DNA of 64,000 nt from an uncultured Shewanella sp. Lineage in GTDB: Bacteria > Pseudomonadota > Gammaproteobacteria > Enterobacterales > Shewanellaceae. Below the pieces are notes generated by a model, which saw only the letters and a list, made by a program, of their open reading frames with translations, was not told the origin of the DNA and did not search any database. Shown here in pieces: positions 26,159-35,235 of the stretch; within the stretch, counting starts at the first letter, position 1; the number at the start of each line of letters is the position of its first letter. The translations under genes and the position numbers were made by a program. The stretch lies in assembly GCF_947501225.1 (NCBI RefSeq), contig NZ_CANMUW010000002.1, positions 248,001-312,000 on the forward strand, written 5' to 3'.

Positions 26159-27417
26159 ACCCGGCTCCTTTTTGGTGGTGTGGTCAGGGCAATGACATCC
26201 CCCCGGTTCAGCCCATCGGTGATGACGGTACGATTCAGGCTGCGACTGCCGGGCGTGACCTCCTGCTTGATAAAGCCTTTAGCGGTTTTCAGGTAGACCC
26301 AATATAACCCCTCTTTTTGAAACAGGGCCTGGTTAGGGACCGTCACTACGTCCTTCAGGTTGAGTGAATGTACCTGCGCCCTAACCTGGCGTCCCGGCTG
26401 CATGATATCGGCCGCGGTATGGTCCAAACTGATGGTAAATTGAAAATAGTTGACCGGACTGTCCTTCTCCTTGGGCTTAGCCAACGCATCGAGCTGGGTC
26501 ACCTCGCCGGTGAAGGGCCTGTCCGGATAGGCATCGAGATAGACGGTCGCTTTTTTCCCGATAGAGAGCCCCGCCGCCTCAGATTCCTGCACATAAAGTT
26601 TGGCTTGCATCACCGAGGTATCAGGAAGCAGGCCGATGGGGAAGCCCGACCACATCATGTCGCCGACCACAGGGAAAGCACCGTCCCACCCCGCCTGGTA
26701 GACGAAGAGACCGTCATGGGGAGCGGTGATCTCCATCTGGTTGAGGTTGTTCTCAAACCGGTTGATTTTTGCTGCGTGCCCCTTCTGTTTGAGCTTGATC
26801 AGCTCCTGCTCCGCCTGCGCCTGGGAACCGTGTTTATCCAGGCCCCAATCGAAATAGTGCATCTTGGCGACCAGGTAATCCTGATTGCGCATCTGATCGA
26901 TGATCTCAATCTTAGTGTAGACCCGCTCATCCTCACTGAAATAACGTTCGGCCAACGCCTTCTCTTCGCTGGTCACCTCGGTTCCGCTCGAGAGTGTCTG
27001 ACTGATGGTCCTGTCCCTCTCTGTCTGTATCCGGCTGTCGAAATCCAGCCTGTCGAAATCAAACTGCTCCATCTTCAGGCGATAACTCTCACGGGTTGGA
27101 TCCATACGCGCAACCACATCTCCCGCCTTAACCGGGGTAAAGTTATCCAGGATCCAGGCCAAAGATTGTGGTCCCCTGAGGCCTGAAGGGACAGTCACGG
27201 CCGTCGACTGACTGGCCTCGAGTTCTCCCACTGCGGGGATCTCGACATTGAAGTCCGAGCGCTGCACATCCATGGTTAATACGCCGTCGGCGGCTTGTTG
27301 ACTACAGGCTGTGAGCCACAATAGCCCGAAAATGGACACTGCCTTTGCCAATGAATTGATTTTTACGGCCCCTGTGGCGGCCGGCTCAGCCTCTCTGTGT
27401 TTATTTACGGCTATCAT
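26155..27417 (-). CDS. HlyD/MacA-type periplasmic adaptor, lipoprotein (third adaptor)
   Basis: This 420-residue membrane fusion protein has a lipobox (LLWLTACSQQ, about residue 38), a split lipoyl domain, a long alpha-helical hairpin (residues about 120-230), and beta-barrel segments (ESEAAGLSIGKKATVYLDAYPDRPFTGEVTQLDALAKPKE ... MQPGRQVRAQVHSLNL). It should link the inner-membrane permease to an outer-membrane channel. Both ends overlap neighbouring genes by 4 bp. Confidence 0.9.
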   Translation of the reverse strand: MIAVNKHREAEPAATGAVKINSLAKAVSIFGLLWLTACSQQAADGVLTMDVQRSDFNVEIPAVGELEASQSTAVTVPSGLRGPQSLAWILDNFTPVKAGDVVARMDPTRESYRLKMEQFDFDRLDFDSRIQTERDRTISQTLSSGTEVTSEEKALAERYFSEDERVYTKIEIIDQMRNQDYLVAKMHYFDWGLDKHGSQAQAEQELIKLKQKGHAAKINRFENNLNQMEITAPHDGLFVYQAGWDGAFPVVGDMMWSGFPIGLLPDTSVMQAKLYVQESEAAGLSIGKKATVYLDAYPDRPFTGEVTQLDALAKPKEKDSPVNYFQFTISLDHTAADIMQPGRQVRAQVHSLNLKDVVTVPNQALFQKEGLYWVYLKTAKGFIKQEVTPGSRSLNRTVITDGLNRGDVIALTTPPKRSRV

Positions 27418-28613
27418 GGCAACAGCACCTCCTGACCCACTTCCAGACCGGAGGTGATTGAGACCAGCTCCTTACCTATCTTTCCGACTGTGATCATCCG
27501 TTTTTTCTCTCCAAACAGCCCCGGCGTTAACACATAGGCCTCCCCCCCATCATAATGCACCGCATCGAGTGACAGCAGCAGCTGCTCTTCATCGTTGGCG
27601 ATGTCGATAGATATCTTGGCTGTCATCCCCGGACGCATAAGCTCGGTATCGACCTCATCGATACTGGCTACGGCATCGAAGATGACCAGAGGGATCTCCT
27701 GATTTTTATTACGGAATACGGCGCCGAGTTCGGTGATCTTGCCGGTGAAAACCCGATCCGGGTTGGCATCCAGGCGAATTTTCAGTGTCTGACCCAGCTT
27801 GACCCGCCTCGCCTCCACCTCCGGAATGGTCATATTCACCTGCATGTTATTTAAATCGGGAATACTCAAGACAGTATCTCCCATAAATACAGATTGCCCC
27901 TCCTTGATTTTATTACCCTGGGAATCGTTGCCATAGACCACCATTCCGGCCCTTGGAGCCTTAAGAGTCAAGGATGCTATGCCACGTTTGAGTGCATCGA
28001 CCTCGGCGGCAAACTTCTGTTGATCGCCCATCAGCATCGCCTCTCTCTGTCTGGCACTTTGTGCCTCCAACTCCAGCTTCTGCTTGGTCAAAATGACTCG
28101 ATCCTTGGCGATAACGGCATCTTTTTCATATTTCACCTTATCGATTGCAGCAACCGTATCATCTGAGAGGGTAAATTTTCTCTGAGCCTTCTCGAAGTTC
28201 ATCTGCGCTTCAGCCAGCTCGAGTCGCAACTCCTCGAGCCGCTTCGCATTGCGCAATTTGGAGGTTTCAATATCCTGAGTCGTCGCCTCCAGCTTCGCCA
28301 TCTTCACCGATAGGCGTTGAGACTGCTCCGAGGTATCCAATTGGGCAACGACATCCCCCAGCTCCACTTCAGAGCCCTCGGGCGCAAGCTGCTTCACCTG
28401 ATATTGCCAAACCCGGCGCAGCGACGGAGGCATCATAGAGATAGTATCGGCCGAAACCAGCTCCCCCGTGACATCGATACTCTGTTTAAGCACGCCGCGT
28501 TCAACCTTAGTCACGGCCGCGCCATTACAACCACCCAGCAGGAGCAGGGATATCAACACAGCGGGGATCACCGGCCTGGAGTAACGCTTCTTACACACAT
28601 CAGTTAACATCAT
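27414..28613 (-). CDS. HlyD/MacA-type periplasmic adaptor, lipoprotein (second adaptor)
   Basis: This 399-residue adaptor has a lipobox (LLLLGGCNGA, Cys about residue 29), lipoyl half motifs around the coiled hairpin (LAPEGSEVELGDVVAQLDTSEQ ... LKAPRAGMVVYGNDSQGNKIKEGQSVFMGDTV), and the beta-barrel strand VEARRVKLGQTLKIRLDANPDRVFTGKITELG. It is clearly related to, but distinct from, the two flanking adaptors. Overlap with each neighbour is 4 bp. Confidence 0.9.
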   Translation of the reverse strand: MMLTDVCKKRYSRPVIPAVLISLLLLGGCNGAAVTKVERGVLKQSIDVTGELVSADTISMMPPSLRRVWQYQVKQLAPEGSEVELGDVVAQLDTSEQSQRLSVKMAKLEATTQDIETSKLRNAKRLEELRLELAEAQMNFEKAQRKFTLSDDTVAAIDKVKYEKDAVIAKDRVILTKQKLELEAQSARQREAMLMGDQQKFAAEVDALKRGIASLTLKAPRAGMVVYGNDSQGNKIKEGQSVFMGDTVLSIPDLNNMQVNMTIPEVEARRVKLGQTLKIRLDANPDRVFTGKITELGAVFRNKNQEIPLVIFDAVASIDEVDTELMRPGMTAKISIDIANDEEQLLLSLDAVHYDGGEAYVLTPGLFGEKKRMITVGKIGKELVSITSGLEVGQEVLLP

Positions 28614-29638
28614 ATCTGTCCCTTGGCCGTGACTAAGACACTCATTCCCGGAGTAATTTTTACCCTGTCATCGGGCTCAAATCGGATCTCAACCTTAAAC
28701 CAGTTGCTGCTTCCCCAGCCAATCTGTTTCTGAGCCTGTCGGCCAATCAGCTTTACCTCACCGGTGAAACTGATCTCTGATTGCGAATCCAGCCTCAGGG
28801 TCACAGGCTTGCCGACACCTATTTTATCGACGTCGACCTCATTCACCCAGGCCACCACCTCAAGCTCCTCCATTGCCGGCAAGCTGGCGATCTGCCTGCC
28901 GATCTGCACTGTATCGCCTACGGCATACTTTTTTTGCGACCATGGGTCACTGCTATAGAGCAGGGGCCCTTTTATCTCGGCTTTCAACGCCAACTGCTCT
29001 AAGCCACTCAGTGCCTGTTGCAGCTCCAGGTTTGCACGCGCTTTATCGATGGCAAGTTGCGCCTTACTCGCTGTTTGTCGGTCCAGCGCCTCTTTAAGCG
29101 CCTGCTCGGCCTTAGCGAGTTCACTCTGTGCTTTCATCAGCTTGAACTGGTTTTCGGCATAATCCTTGGCGGCAATATAATCTGCGGGGACAGCCGCATC
29201 CAGCTCGCTCTTCTCAAGCTCAGAGGTCTTCTGTTTAAGATCAAATTTTGCCTGAAGCACGGCGGAGTTAAGATCGATAGTCTGGCTCTGCTCCTGAGCC
29301 GTCACTCTCAGCAGGCTGGCTTCGAGCTGCTCAATCTGATTGGCGAGTTGACTCTTATCGAAAATAATCACCGTCTGTCCCGGCGTCGCTATCGAGCCTT
29401 CGGGTAACATCCACTGGATCTGATAACGCCAGGCATCTCCGGCCTTAGGCACCATAAACGACTGTGACTTCACCGATGAGATCTTTCCTGTCAGCAGCAG
29501 AGCTTCTTTCCCGGGCGGGTTCATCGTCGACGCGAAACCGTCGGCAACAGTCACAAGGCTAAGGGGCAGCAGTGAAGCTGTCAGCAAGAGTGAGCGACAC
29601 CAGGCCGGCAGTAACGAACGACTAAGCGGCATATTCAC
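28610..29638 (-). CDS. HlyD-type periplasmic adaptor, soluble (first adaptor)
   Basis: This 342-residue adaptor has a cleavable-looking signal peptide ([20 protein letters not shown]) and no lipobox. A coiled hairpin (about residues 100-215) and the adaptor strand [32 protein letters not shown] follow. It is shorter than the other two adaptors and lacks the membrane anchor. Its first 17 bp overlap the end of the ATPase gene. Confidence 0.88.
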   Translation of the reverse strand: MNMPLSRSLLPAWCRSLLLTASLLPLSLVTVADGFASTMNPPGKEALLLTGKISSVKSQSFMVPKAGDAWRYQIQWMLPEGSIATPGQTVIIFDKSQLANQIEQLEASLLRVTAQEQSQTIDLNSAVLQAKFDLKQKTSELEKSELDAAVPADYIAAKDYAENQFKLMKAQSELAKAEQALKEALDRQTASKAQLAIDKARANLELQQALSGLEQLALKAEIKGPLLYSSDPWSQKKYAVGDTVQIGRQIASLPAMEELEVVAWVNEVDVDKIGVGKPVTLRLDSQSEISFTGEVKLIGRQAQKQIGWGSSNWFKVEIRFEPDDRVKITPGMSVLVTAKGQI

Positions 29639-30308
29639 CTCGCTCCTCTATCTCCACAATATGCCCGTCACGCATGCGGATCACCCGCTGTGCATATGCC
29701 GCAACCTCCTCCTCATGGGTCACCAGAATAATGGTTTGCCCCGCCCTATGCAGTTCGGTAAACAGAGCCATGATCTCCACCGATGTCTTACTGTCTAATG
29801 CCCCGGTTGGTTCGTCCGCCAACAAGATGGCCGGACGATTAACCAAAGAGCGGGCGATAGCTACTCGCTGCCTTTGGCCACCGGATAACTGATTCGGACG
29901 GTGATCCTGTCTGCTGCCGAGTCCCACCCGGGTCAACAACTCACGGGCAAAGTTGGTATCATCACTGGGGGGATTTGAGAAACGCAGCGGCAGTAACACA
30001 TTCTGCAACGCCGTCATGCGGGGAAGCAGATGAAAACTTTGAAAAACAAAACCAATCTCCCTGTTACGCACTGCCGATAGTGCATCATCATCGAGGCTCG
30101 CAACCTCCTGTTGATTGAGCTGGTAACTCCCGTCACTGGGCTTATCAAGACAGCCGATGATGTTCATCAAGGTCGATTTACCAGAGCCTGACGGCCCCAT
30201 AATTGCGACGAACTCATTGTTATTAATGGTAAAGTCTACACCTCTGAGGGCAAACACAGAGGTTTCTCCCATTCGATATTCTTTTTTTAATCCGCTGACC
30301 TTAATCAT
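29622..30308 (-). CDS. MacB/LolD-type ABC transporter ATPase
   Basis: This 228-residue ATPase has Walker [10 protein letters not shown] (residues 38-46), the family's [23 protein letters not shown]-loop region, signature LSGGQ (141-145), Walker B ILLADEP (161-167) and the H-loop LVTHEEEV. It powers the FtsX-type permease four genes downstream. It is the first gene of the five-gene operon, with 331 bp of noncoding DNA upstream. Confidence 0.93.
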   Translation of the reverse strand: MIKVSGLKKEYRMGETSVFALRGVDFTINNNEFVAIMGPSGSGKSTLMNIIGCLDKPSDGSYQLNQQEVASLDDDALSAVRNREIGFVFQSFHLLPRMTALQNVLLPLRFSNPPSDDTNFARELLTRVGLGSRQDHRPNQLSGGQRQRVAIARSLVNRPAILLADEPTGALDSKTSVEIMALFTELHRAGQTIILVTHEEEVAAYAQRVIRMRDGHIVEIEERGEYAA

Positions 30309-30639
30309 AATAATCTCTTACTGACACACGTTTAACTCTGTCAAATGACACACTCATTAACGCTTAAAATCTGGAAAATTGATAATATTCGGGCTCAAGT
30401 AGCAAAGCCTCAGGTTAACGGGCGCCATCCGTCTGAATTCAGACATTTGAGAGCCGCCCAAGTTCAAGGCAAATGAAATATGAACCAGAGTAGTTGAGCT
30501 ACAGATTGACAGATATGTGAATGGAATAGCAATCGAATTTAATTAATTTGCAATTAGTTAAGAATGGCTCTCAACTAATTGCAATTATTGACAATAAAAG
30601 GTTATCAATGTAAAAAAAACCGGAACTTAAGGTAGCAAG
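30309..30639. other. 331-bp intergenic region upstream of the exporter operon
   Basis: No gene is seen. This AT-rich region should contain the promoter of the exporter operon on the minus strand and the 3' end of the next gene's transcript. I could not identify an operator. Confidence 0.4.
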
Positions 30640-31026
30640 TTATAGGTAGACTCCCATCAAGCTCATAACGGCGATACCCAGGAAGAGTACCCACTGAAAG
30701 AGATGCCTGAATGGAGTTTTTATATCGCTGACAAAGGCGATATAGATCTGCCAGATAGCAAAGATGCCAAAGTTTAGCGCCACAAACAGTACCAGACTGA
30801 AACCTTGCATGTTAGAGACCAGCTCAAAGCCACAAGAGGCTAACACTAAGGTTGATAAGACCAGAAAAACCGACACGTAATGAAACACACAGTGTAGAAC
30901 CGCTTTAGGCACCGCTTCAAACTGAGCATTTAACATTGGCGTTAAAAAATGCTTCACGCCATAGGTAAAGTGACCGATACAGGTGATAAGTCCCAAACCG
31001 GCCGCAGCGATAAAATATAGATTCAT
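30640..31026 (-). CDS. Hypothetical four-helix inner-membrane protein
   Basis: This 128-residue protein consists almost entirely of four hydrophobic helices (LYFIAAAGLGLITCIGHFTYG, AVLHCVFHYVSVFLVLSTLVLASCG, FSLVLFVALNFGIFAIWQIYIAF, LFQWVLFLGIAVMSLMGVYL). The pattern GHFTYGVKHFLTPML and LHCVFHYVS, with several histidines near the membrane faces, is reminiscent of small DUF membrane proteins, but I cannot name the family. Confidence 0.65.
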   Translation of the reverse strand: MNLYFIAAAGLGLITCIGHFTYGVKHFLTPMLNAQFEAVPKAVLHCVFHYVSVFLVLSTLVLASCGFELVSNMQGFSLVLFVALNFGIFAIWQIYIAFVSDIKTPFRHLFQWVLFLGIAVMSLMGVYL

Positions 31027-31183
31027 GGAGTTTAACTAACCTTCTTTCACTCATTAACGGCTAACCTTGCCTAATTAGACAGGAGAGAGGATCTAAATCT
31101 TTCAAATAAATTCTAGCCCTGAGTAAATTAGCTACTGCTAAATAAATTGCAGCGATATCCGTCTCTGGCAGGTGTAACACATT

Positions 31184-31636
31184 CTACATGGTCGCCATGG
31201 TCCAATACTCCAGTCGACGTTGAGGATCTGCCAGCAGGCTTTTACACCTCTCCTTATACTTCCCCATCAGGCCCCCCAGACTCTTACTGTTGGGTAAGGC
31301 CGCCAATTGCTGCTCTTTGACACTCGCGAGAGTATCGGCCACCTGTTGCTTACTTTGATATTTCTCGGCCAGCGCTACCGCATCAATCGATGACTTTAAC
31401 AAACGCTCACCCACGGCTTTCATCTGCGGAGCATTCATCTGCGAAATGGCATCGGAACTGATTTGATAGTATGAAGCACACTCCAGAACCTCGCGGTTAA
31501 AAGCAATTTCAGCCTCCGAAGCTTCAGGCGCCGCGACGGCCGGGAGTTGAACCATGAGACAGAGGCCGATAAGAGATGATTGACCGCTAAATAGGTATTT
31601 TTTTGTCACCGACGAGGGAGAGGTTGGAGCCTGCAT
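31184..31636 (-). CDS. Hypothetical periplasmic helical protein
   Basis: This 150-residue protein has an internal hydrophobic signal (SLIGLCLMVQLPAVAAPEA) and an all-helical mature part with two cysteines (LECASYY and KERCKSLLAD) that could pair. It has no recognised domain. The length and the EIAFNREVLECASYYQISSDAI pattern suggest a small secreted Shewanella protein of unknown role. Confidence 0.6.
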   Translation of the reverse strand: MQAPTSPSSVTKKYLFSGQSSLIGLCLMVQLPAVAAPEASEAEIAFNREVLECASYYQISSDAISQMNAPQMKAVGERLLKSSIDAVALAEKYQSKQQVADTLASVKEQQLAALPNSKSLGGLMGKYKERCKSLLADPQRRLEYWTMATM

Positions 31637-31704
31637 TTGTGAGTCCTTGCTGCAATGGTTAATTATTAAAACGCTTATTGTTTATATTTTTATTCAGTTC
31701 TACG

Positions 31705-32337
31705 CTAGTCTCGGTATTGCTGCATTCTGAATTTCAGGTTCTGTTTTACCGAGGCCCATTCCGAATCTATGATCGAGTACACCACGGTATCCCTGACTGT
31801 GCCATCCTTTAACAGTTTGTGGTTTCTCAAGACGCCATCCTGTTTCGCGCCGAGGCGGGTTATCGCCTCTCGTGAGGCTTGATTGTGCCAATGGGTTCTG
31901 AACTCCACCGCCATCACATCCAGCGTCTCAAATGCATATTCGAGTAGCAGAAGTTTGGCCTCTGTATTCACCCCGGTTCGTTGTGCGCGCTTGGCGTACC
32001 AGGTATAACCTATCTCCAGACGCCTGTTCGCCTGATCCCAGTTACAGATCCTGGTAGAACCAATAATCTCACCGGAAAGCCTGTCTCTCACGGCGAAGGC
32101 CAGTGCCTCACCTCTCTGTTCGGCTGCTAAAGCGGTTTCAATATACTGTTTCATCTCGTCGGGGTGAGGAGCATTGGTATACCATAACTGCCATAGCTCA
32201 CCGTCTGAAACAGCCAAAGACAGGGCGGCAATATGCTCGAGGCTTAAAGGTTCGAGTAGGATATGTTCGCCGGACATACATTCAGAATGAACTTCACTTT
32301 TCACAACACTCTCCCTGCAGGCGTTAATGTTTATCAT
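31705..32337 (-). CDS. GNAT acetyltransferase, RimJ/RimL type
   Basis: This 210-residue RimJ-like acetyltransferase has EIIGSTRICNWDQANRRLEIGYTWYAKRAQRTGVNTEAKLLLLEYAFETLDVMAVEFRTHWHNQASREAITRLGAKQDGVLRNHKL as the standard Acetyltransf_3 core. The acetyl-CoA loop is KRAQRTGVN. The acceptor (protein N terminus or small molecule) cannot be deduced. An internal ATG (MSGEHILL) could be the true start, removing about 20 residues. Confidence 0.85.
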   Translation of the reverse strand: MININACRESVVKSEVHSECMSGEHILLEPLSLEHIAALSLAVSDGELWQLWYTNAPHPDEMKQYIETALAAEQRGEALAFAVRDRLSGEIIGSTRICNWDQANRRLEIGYTWYAKRAQRTGVNTEAKLLLLEYAFETLDVMAVEFRTHWHNQASREAITRLGAKQDGVLRNHKLLKDGTVRDTVVYSIIDSEWASVKQNLKFRMQQYRD

Positions 32338-32448
32338 AAAAAGGTAAGATGATTCGCCGACACAGGCTAAAAAACCCGTTCAAAAAAGCGACAACATTGA
32401 TTTATATCAATAAAAGTAACACACTTTTGTGCCTTCTCCCACCACAGT

Positions 32449-32961
32449 TTACATGTCGATCTCTCTTGTATAGATGAGAACCTGTGAATTGTCCTCTTCC
32501 CAGAGCGCCCTCTCTTTAAAAATCATACCGACTTTTTCCAACACCGAAATCGAGCTATCGTTTCCGGGGCTCACGATCCCCAGTACCCGCCTGATCTTCA
32601 GCACCTTACAGTGAAGCAGTACGGCCTCAGCAGACTCAAGGGCGTAACCCCTGCCCCAATAGGCAGGCAAGAGTGCATAACCCAGATCCGGGCTGTCGAA
32701 CACAGGCCTTTTCACCAGACCACACAGACCTATCGGCTCCCCCGTCTCTTTCAGCTCCACCAGATAGAGACCAAAGCCATGTTGACGATAACTGGCCAGG
32801 GGGCCATCGAGCAGATAAGTTTCCGCTTGCAGCCGATCTCTGACTCCCCTGTCGCCGATATTTTTCAAAAAGCCGGGAGTGTTGAGTAGGTTCAAAATAA
32901 AATCAGCATGAGCCATCTCTAAATGGCGCAGAATCAATCTGGATGTTTCCAATACAATCAA
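32449..32961 (-). CDS. GNAT acetyltransferase, RimJ/RimL type
   Basis: This 170-residue single-domain enzyme opens with TSRLILRHLEMAHADFIL, has GEPIGLCGLVKRPVFDSPDLGYALLPAYWGRGYALESAEAVLLHC as the acetyl-CoA core (loop YWGRGYA), and VLEKVGMIFKE near the C terminus. Substrate is unknown. It is divergent from the coiled-coil gene at 33035. Confidence 0.85.
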   Translation of the reverse strand: MIVLETSRLILRHLEMAHADFILNLLNTPGFLKNIGDRGVRDRLQAETYLLDGPLASYRQHGFGLYLVELKETGEPIGLCGLVKRPVFDSPDLGYALLPAYWGRGYALESAEAVLLHCKVLKIRRVLGIVSPGNDSSISVLEKVGMIFKERALWEEDNSQVLIYTREIDM

Positions 32962-33034
32962 ATGAATGCCCGAGATAGTGACATGAAATAATTAGACTAT
33001 ACTTTGTTCAGTCAAGCAGAGGAAGCAGCACACC

Positions 33035-33664
33035 ATGTCAAGGAAACGAAGCCAAGTCAGCCAGTATTATGTTATCGCAGCCGTTGTCGCTGCAGAACTT
33101 AACCATACATTGACCTACTGCAAACAGATCAATCTGACCGCAAGCAATGCTCAGGCTGCATCGTCTCGGGTGGGTAATGCCGCTTTAGGGTTTAAGGCCT
33201 TAACAGGCTTTATCGATGATCTTGCCTGTTACACAATGAAAGCCGCTACCGACATCAACAACCTGGCCCACAAGGCAAGCAAGTTGGCTACAGAGACCGC
33301 CAGAGCCGCTACAGCGCTAAAACACTTTGAAAAAGCCAAGAGAGATGCGCAAGAGGCAAAATATGCATCGACCATAGCCCCGGCCGTAGAGAAAACCGCC
33401 AACAACTACCGGCAACTGCAAGCCTCATTTCAACAACTCATCAACCAGATGGAGCTTCAACTCCATGAGCTGAAACGGAACCTGAGAACGGCGAACATAC
33501 TGGCGTCCATATGCAGAATTGAGGCATGCCGGGTCGATGTCGCCAATCAGGCGACCTTTAACGATGTCGCTAATCGCGTCGATAATGTCGCTAACCTCAT
33601 TCGCCAAAGGGTCGATAATGCAATCGCGCTCTTTGATGGAACAAACGAACAGCAAGCCGCTTAA
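33035..33664 (+). CDS. Hypothetical cytoplasmic coiled-coil protein next to ODP-like gene
   Basis: This 209-residue protein is nearly all helix, rich in Ala, Asn and Lys, with no signal or membrane segment. Near the C terminus it has a short internal repeat of the type DVANQ-x-TFNDVANRVDNVAN. Residues 70-160 look like an extended antiparallel coiled coil, recalling chemoreceptor helices, but the conserved receptor tip is absent. The ATG follows a GAGGAAG site, and the ODP-like gene begins 52 bp after the stop, so they form a likely two-gene operon. No family is recognised. Confidence 0.6.
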   Translation: MSRKRSQVSQYYVIAAVVAAELNHTLTYCKQINLTASNAQAASSRVGNAALGFKALTGFIDDLACYTMKAATDINNLAHKASKLATETARAATALKHFEKAKRDAQEAKYASTIAPAVEKTANNYRQLQASFQQLINQMELQLHELKRNLRTANILASICRIEACRVDVANQATFNDVANRVDNVANLIRQRVDNAIALFDGTNEQQAA

Positions 33665-33716
33665 CATTGATGTAAGCACTCTGATTTTTTAGTCACACTG
33701 ACAGGGAAAACCGCAG

Positions 33717-34451
33717 ATGAAGAGTCAACTTATCGTTGAAACCCCCACCCATAAATGGATCTATTTTGGCCGGGATCCCGAAAAACCGGAAAAGATCATC
33801 GACACTAACCAATATATGCTTGTGACCGACAAGAAAGCCCTGTTGATGGACCCCGGCGGAGTGGAGTTGTTTGCCCCCATGTTAGCCAATATCGTAAAGC
33901 ATATTGGACTGGAACAACTCACTCACCTTTTTGCGTCTCACCAAGACCCTGACATCATCTCATCCCTCGGTCTTTGGGATCAGACCCTGCCGGGTGCCAA
34001 GCTCTACTCGCCTTGGCTCTGGGAGGGGTTTATCAGGCACTTTGGCATGAGCAATATCAGTTATGAGCCAATTCCCGATGAGGGGAGCCGGTTAGTGCTG
34101 GATCAGGTTGAAATACAATTTATTCCCGCCCATTACCTGCACGCTTCCGGAAATATGCATGTCTATGATCCAGCCGCCAGGGTGCTAATGTGCGGCGACG
34201 TAGGTGCAGCATTAGAAGACCACGATGTCGATATCTTTGTCGATGACTTCCAGGCACATACCAAGAAGATGAGCTTCTTCCATCAACGCTGGATGCCTTC
34301 TAACAGGGCCAAGAATGATTGGATAAACAGAGTCAGAAAGCTGGACATTGATTTCATGTGCCCTCAACACGGACGCATCTTCACCGGGGAGCAGATCCCA
34401 CAATTTTTAGATTGGTTCGAGCAGTTGGATGTGGGTAAGGCGGTGACCTAA
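33717..34451 (+). CDS. ODP-like diiron metallo-beta-lactamase-fold protein
   Basis: This 244-residue protein is the lactamase-fold half of a flavodiiron protein, without the flavodoxin domain. Ligands align with the diiron site: H75-x-D77-x-D79, H142 (LHASGNMHVYD), D161 (CGDVGA) and H218 (CPQHGRIF). The fourth residue of the usual HxExDH motif is Ile80 instead of His, and the Glu is Asp. Such stand-alone proteins include ODP of Treponema denticola, an oxygen/iron sensor coupled to chemotaxis. An oxygen-sensing role here is inference. It lies downstream of the coiled-coil gene, and a terminator follows. Confidence 0.78.
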   Translation: MKSQLIVETPTHKWIYFGRDPEKPEKIIDTNQYMLVTDKKALLMDPGGVELFAPMLANIVKHIGLEQLTHLFASHQDPDIISSLGLWDQTLPGAKLYSPWLWEGFIRHFGMSNISYEPIPDEGSRLVLDQVEIQFIPAHYLHASGNMHVYDPAARVLMCGDVGAALEDHDVDIFVDDFQAHTKKMSFFHQRWMPSNRAKNDWINRVRKLDIDFMCPQHGRIFTGEQIPQFLDWFEQLDVGKAVT

Positions 34452-34490
34452 TCTCAGACAGCATCGATCCCGGTAAAATAAGCAAGTAAC

Positions 34491-34516
34491 GCCCGCCCTT
34501 CAGCGGGCCTTCTTTA
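34491..34516 (+). terminator. Intrinsic terminator after the ODP-like gene
   Basis: GCCCGC / GCGGGC stem with a 6-nt loop, followed by CTTCTTTAT, 40 bp past the stop. Confidence 0.75.
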
Positions 34517-34555
34517 TGGGGGATACACCACCGACTGGTTCAACTGTGATATAAG

Positions 34556-35104
34556 TTAGAGGTAGCGAACGAAATCCGCGCCCGACTTAGTCGCCTTAAC
34601 GGGAGCCTTTACCGCCGGTGTCCCCAGATAGAGGAAACCGATAATTTGATCATCCCCCCCGAGTTCCAGGGCTTGATGCACATGTTCATCGAATGCCATA
34701 TCCCCCGTACGCCATATGCCGCCAAGCCCCATAGCGAAGGCCGCCTGCTGCATCGCCATCGTCGCACAGCCCGCGGAAAGTAGTTGCTCGAGCTTTGGCA
34801 CCTTAGCGTGCACCTTAGGTTTTGCAACGACAACAATCACCATAGGGGCGCGCAGCGGCATTCCTCTTACCTTGCGTTGCAGCACTTCATCCCCCCCCTT
34901 TTTTACCACGGCATTGTAAAAGGCGCCCCCTAAGCGGGATAAGCCCTCACCCTGTGCAATGATAAACTCCCAGGGAGAGAGTCCGGCATGATCGGGGACC
35001 CGCACACCGGCATCTAAAATGGTTTGTAGTTGTGCCTCATCCGGGCCTGGCTCTACCAGCCGCGGAGATGACTGTCGTGTAAGCAGTAATTCGATGGCGT
35101 CCAA
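34556..35104 (-). CDS. ydjA: YdjA-type nitroreductase
   Basis: This 182-residue FMN-dependent oxidoreductase opens LLLTRQSSPRLVEPGPDEAQLQTILDAGVRVPDHAGLSPWEFI, as in E. coli YdjA, with conserved RVPDHAGLSPW and the mid-protein GCATMAMQQAAFAMGLGGIWRTGD. Family members are compact dimers that reduce nitro or related compounds; the natural substrate is unknown. The length is standard. It is the only gene in its unit between two convergent or terminating neighbours. Confidence 0.92.
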   Translation of the reverse strand: MDAIELLLTRQSSPRLVEPGPDEAQLQTILDAGVRVPDHAGLSPWEFIIAQGEGLSRLGGAFYNAVVKKGGDEVLQRKVRGMPLRAPMVIVVVAKPKVHAKVPKLEQLLSAGCATMAMQQAAFAMGLGGIWRTGDMAFDEHVHQALELGGDDQIIGFLYLGTPAVKAPVKATKSGADFVRYL

Positions 35105-35171
35105 GGTATTATCCCTCTTATACCGATAGGTATTTTTATCTGTTTAAATACAGAATAACAAAGCTTTAAAC

Positions 35172-35200
35172 GTAAATCCCACCAATTTGGTGGGATTTAC
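35172..35200 (-). terminator. Perfect 29-bp palindromic terminator of the DoxX gene
   Basis: GTAAATCCCACCA and its exact complement flank a 3-nt loop 36 bp beyond the DoxX stop. The minus strand continues CGTTTAAAG, so termination is plausible. Confidence 0.7.
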
Positions 35201-35235
35201 AAAAATGTCATGATGACAGAGACAGAGTAGACTTA

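Noticed and set aside
26368..27186. 272-codon plus-strand ORF opposite the third adaptor gene
   Set aside because: It lies wholly antisense to a well-supported HlyD-family gene, has no Shine-Dalgarno sequence, and its His/Leu/Asp-rich composition is that of a shadow frame.
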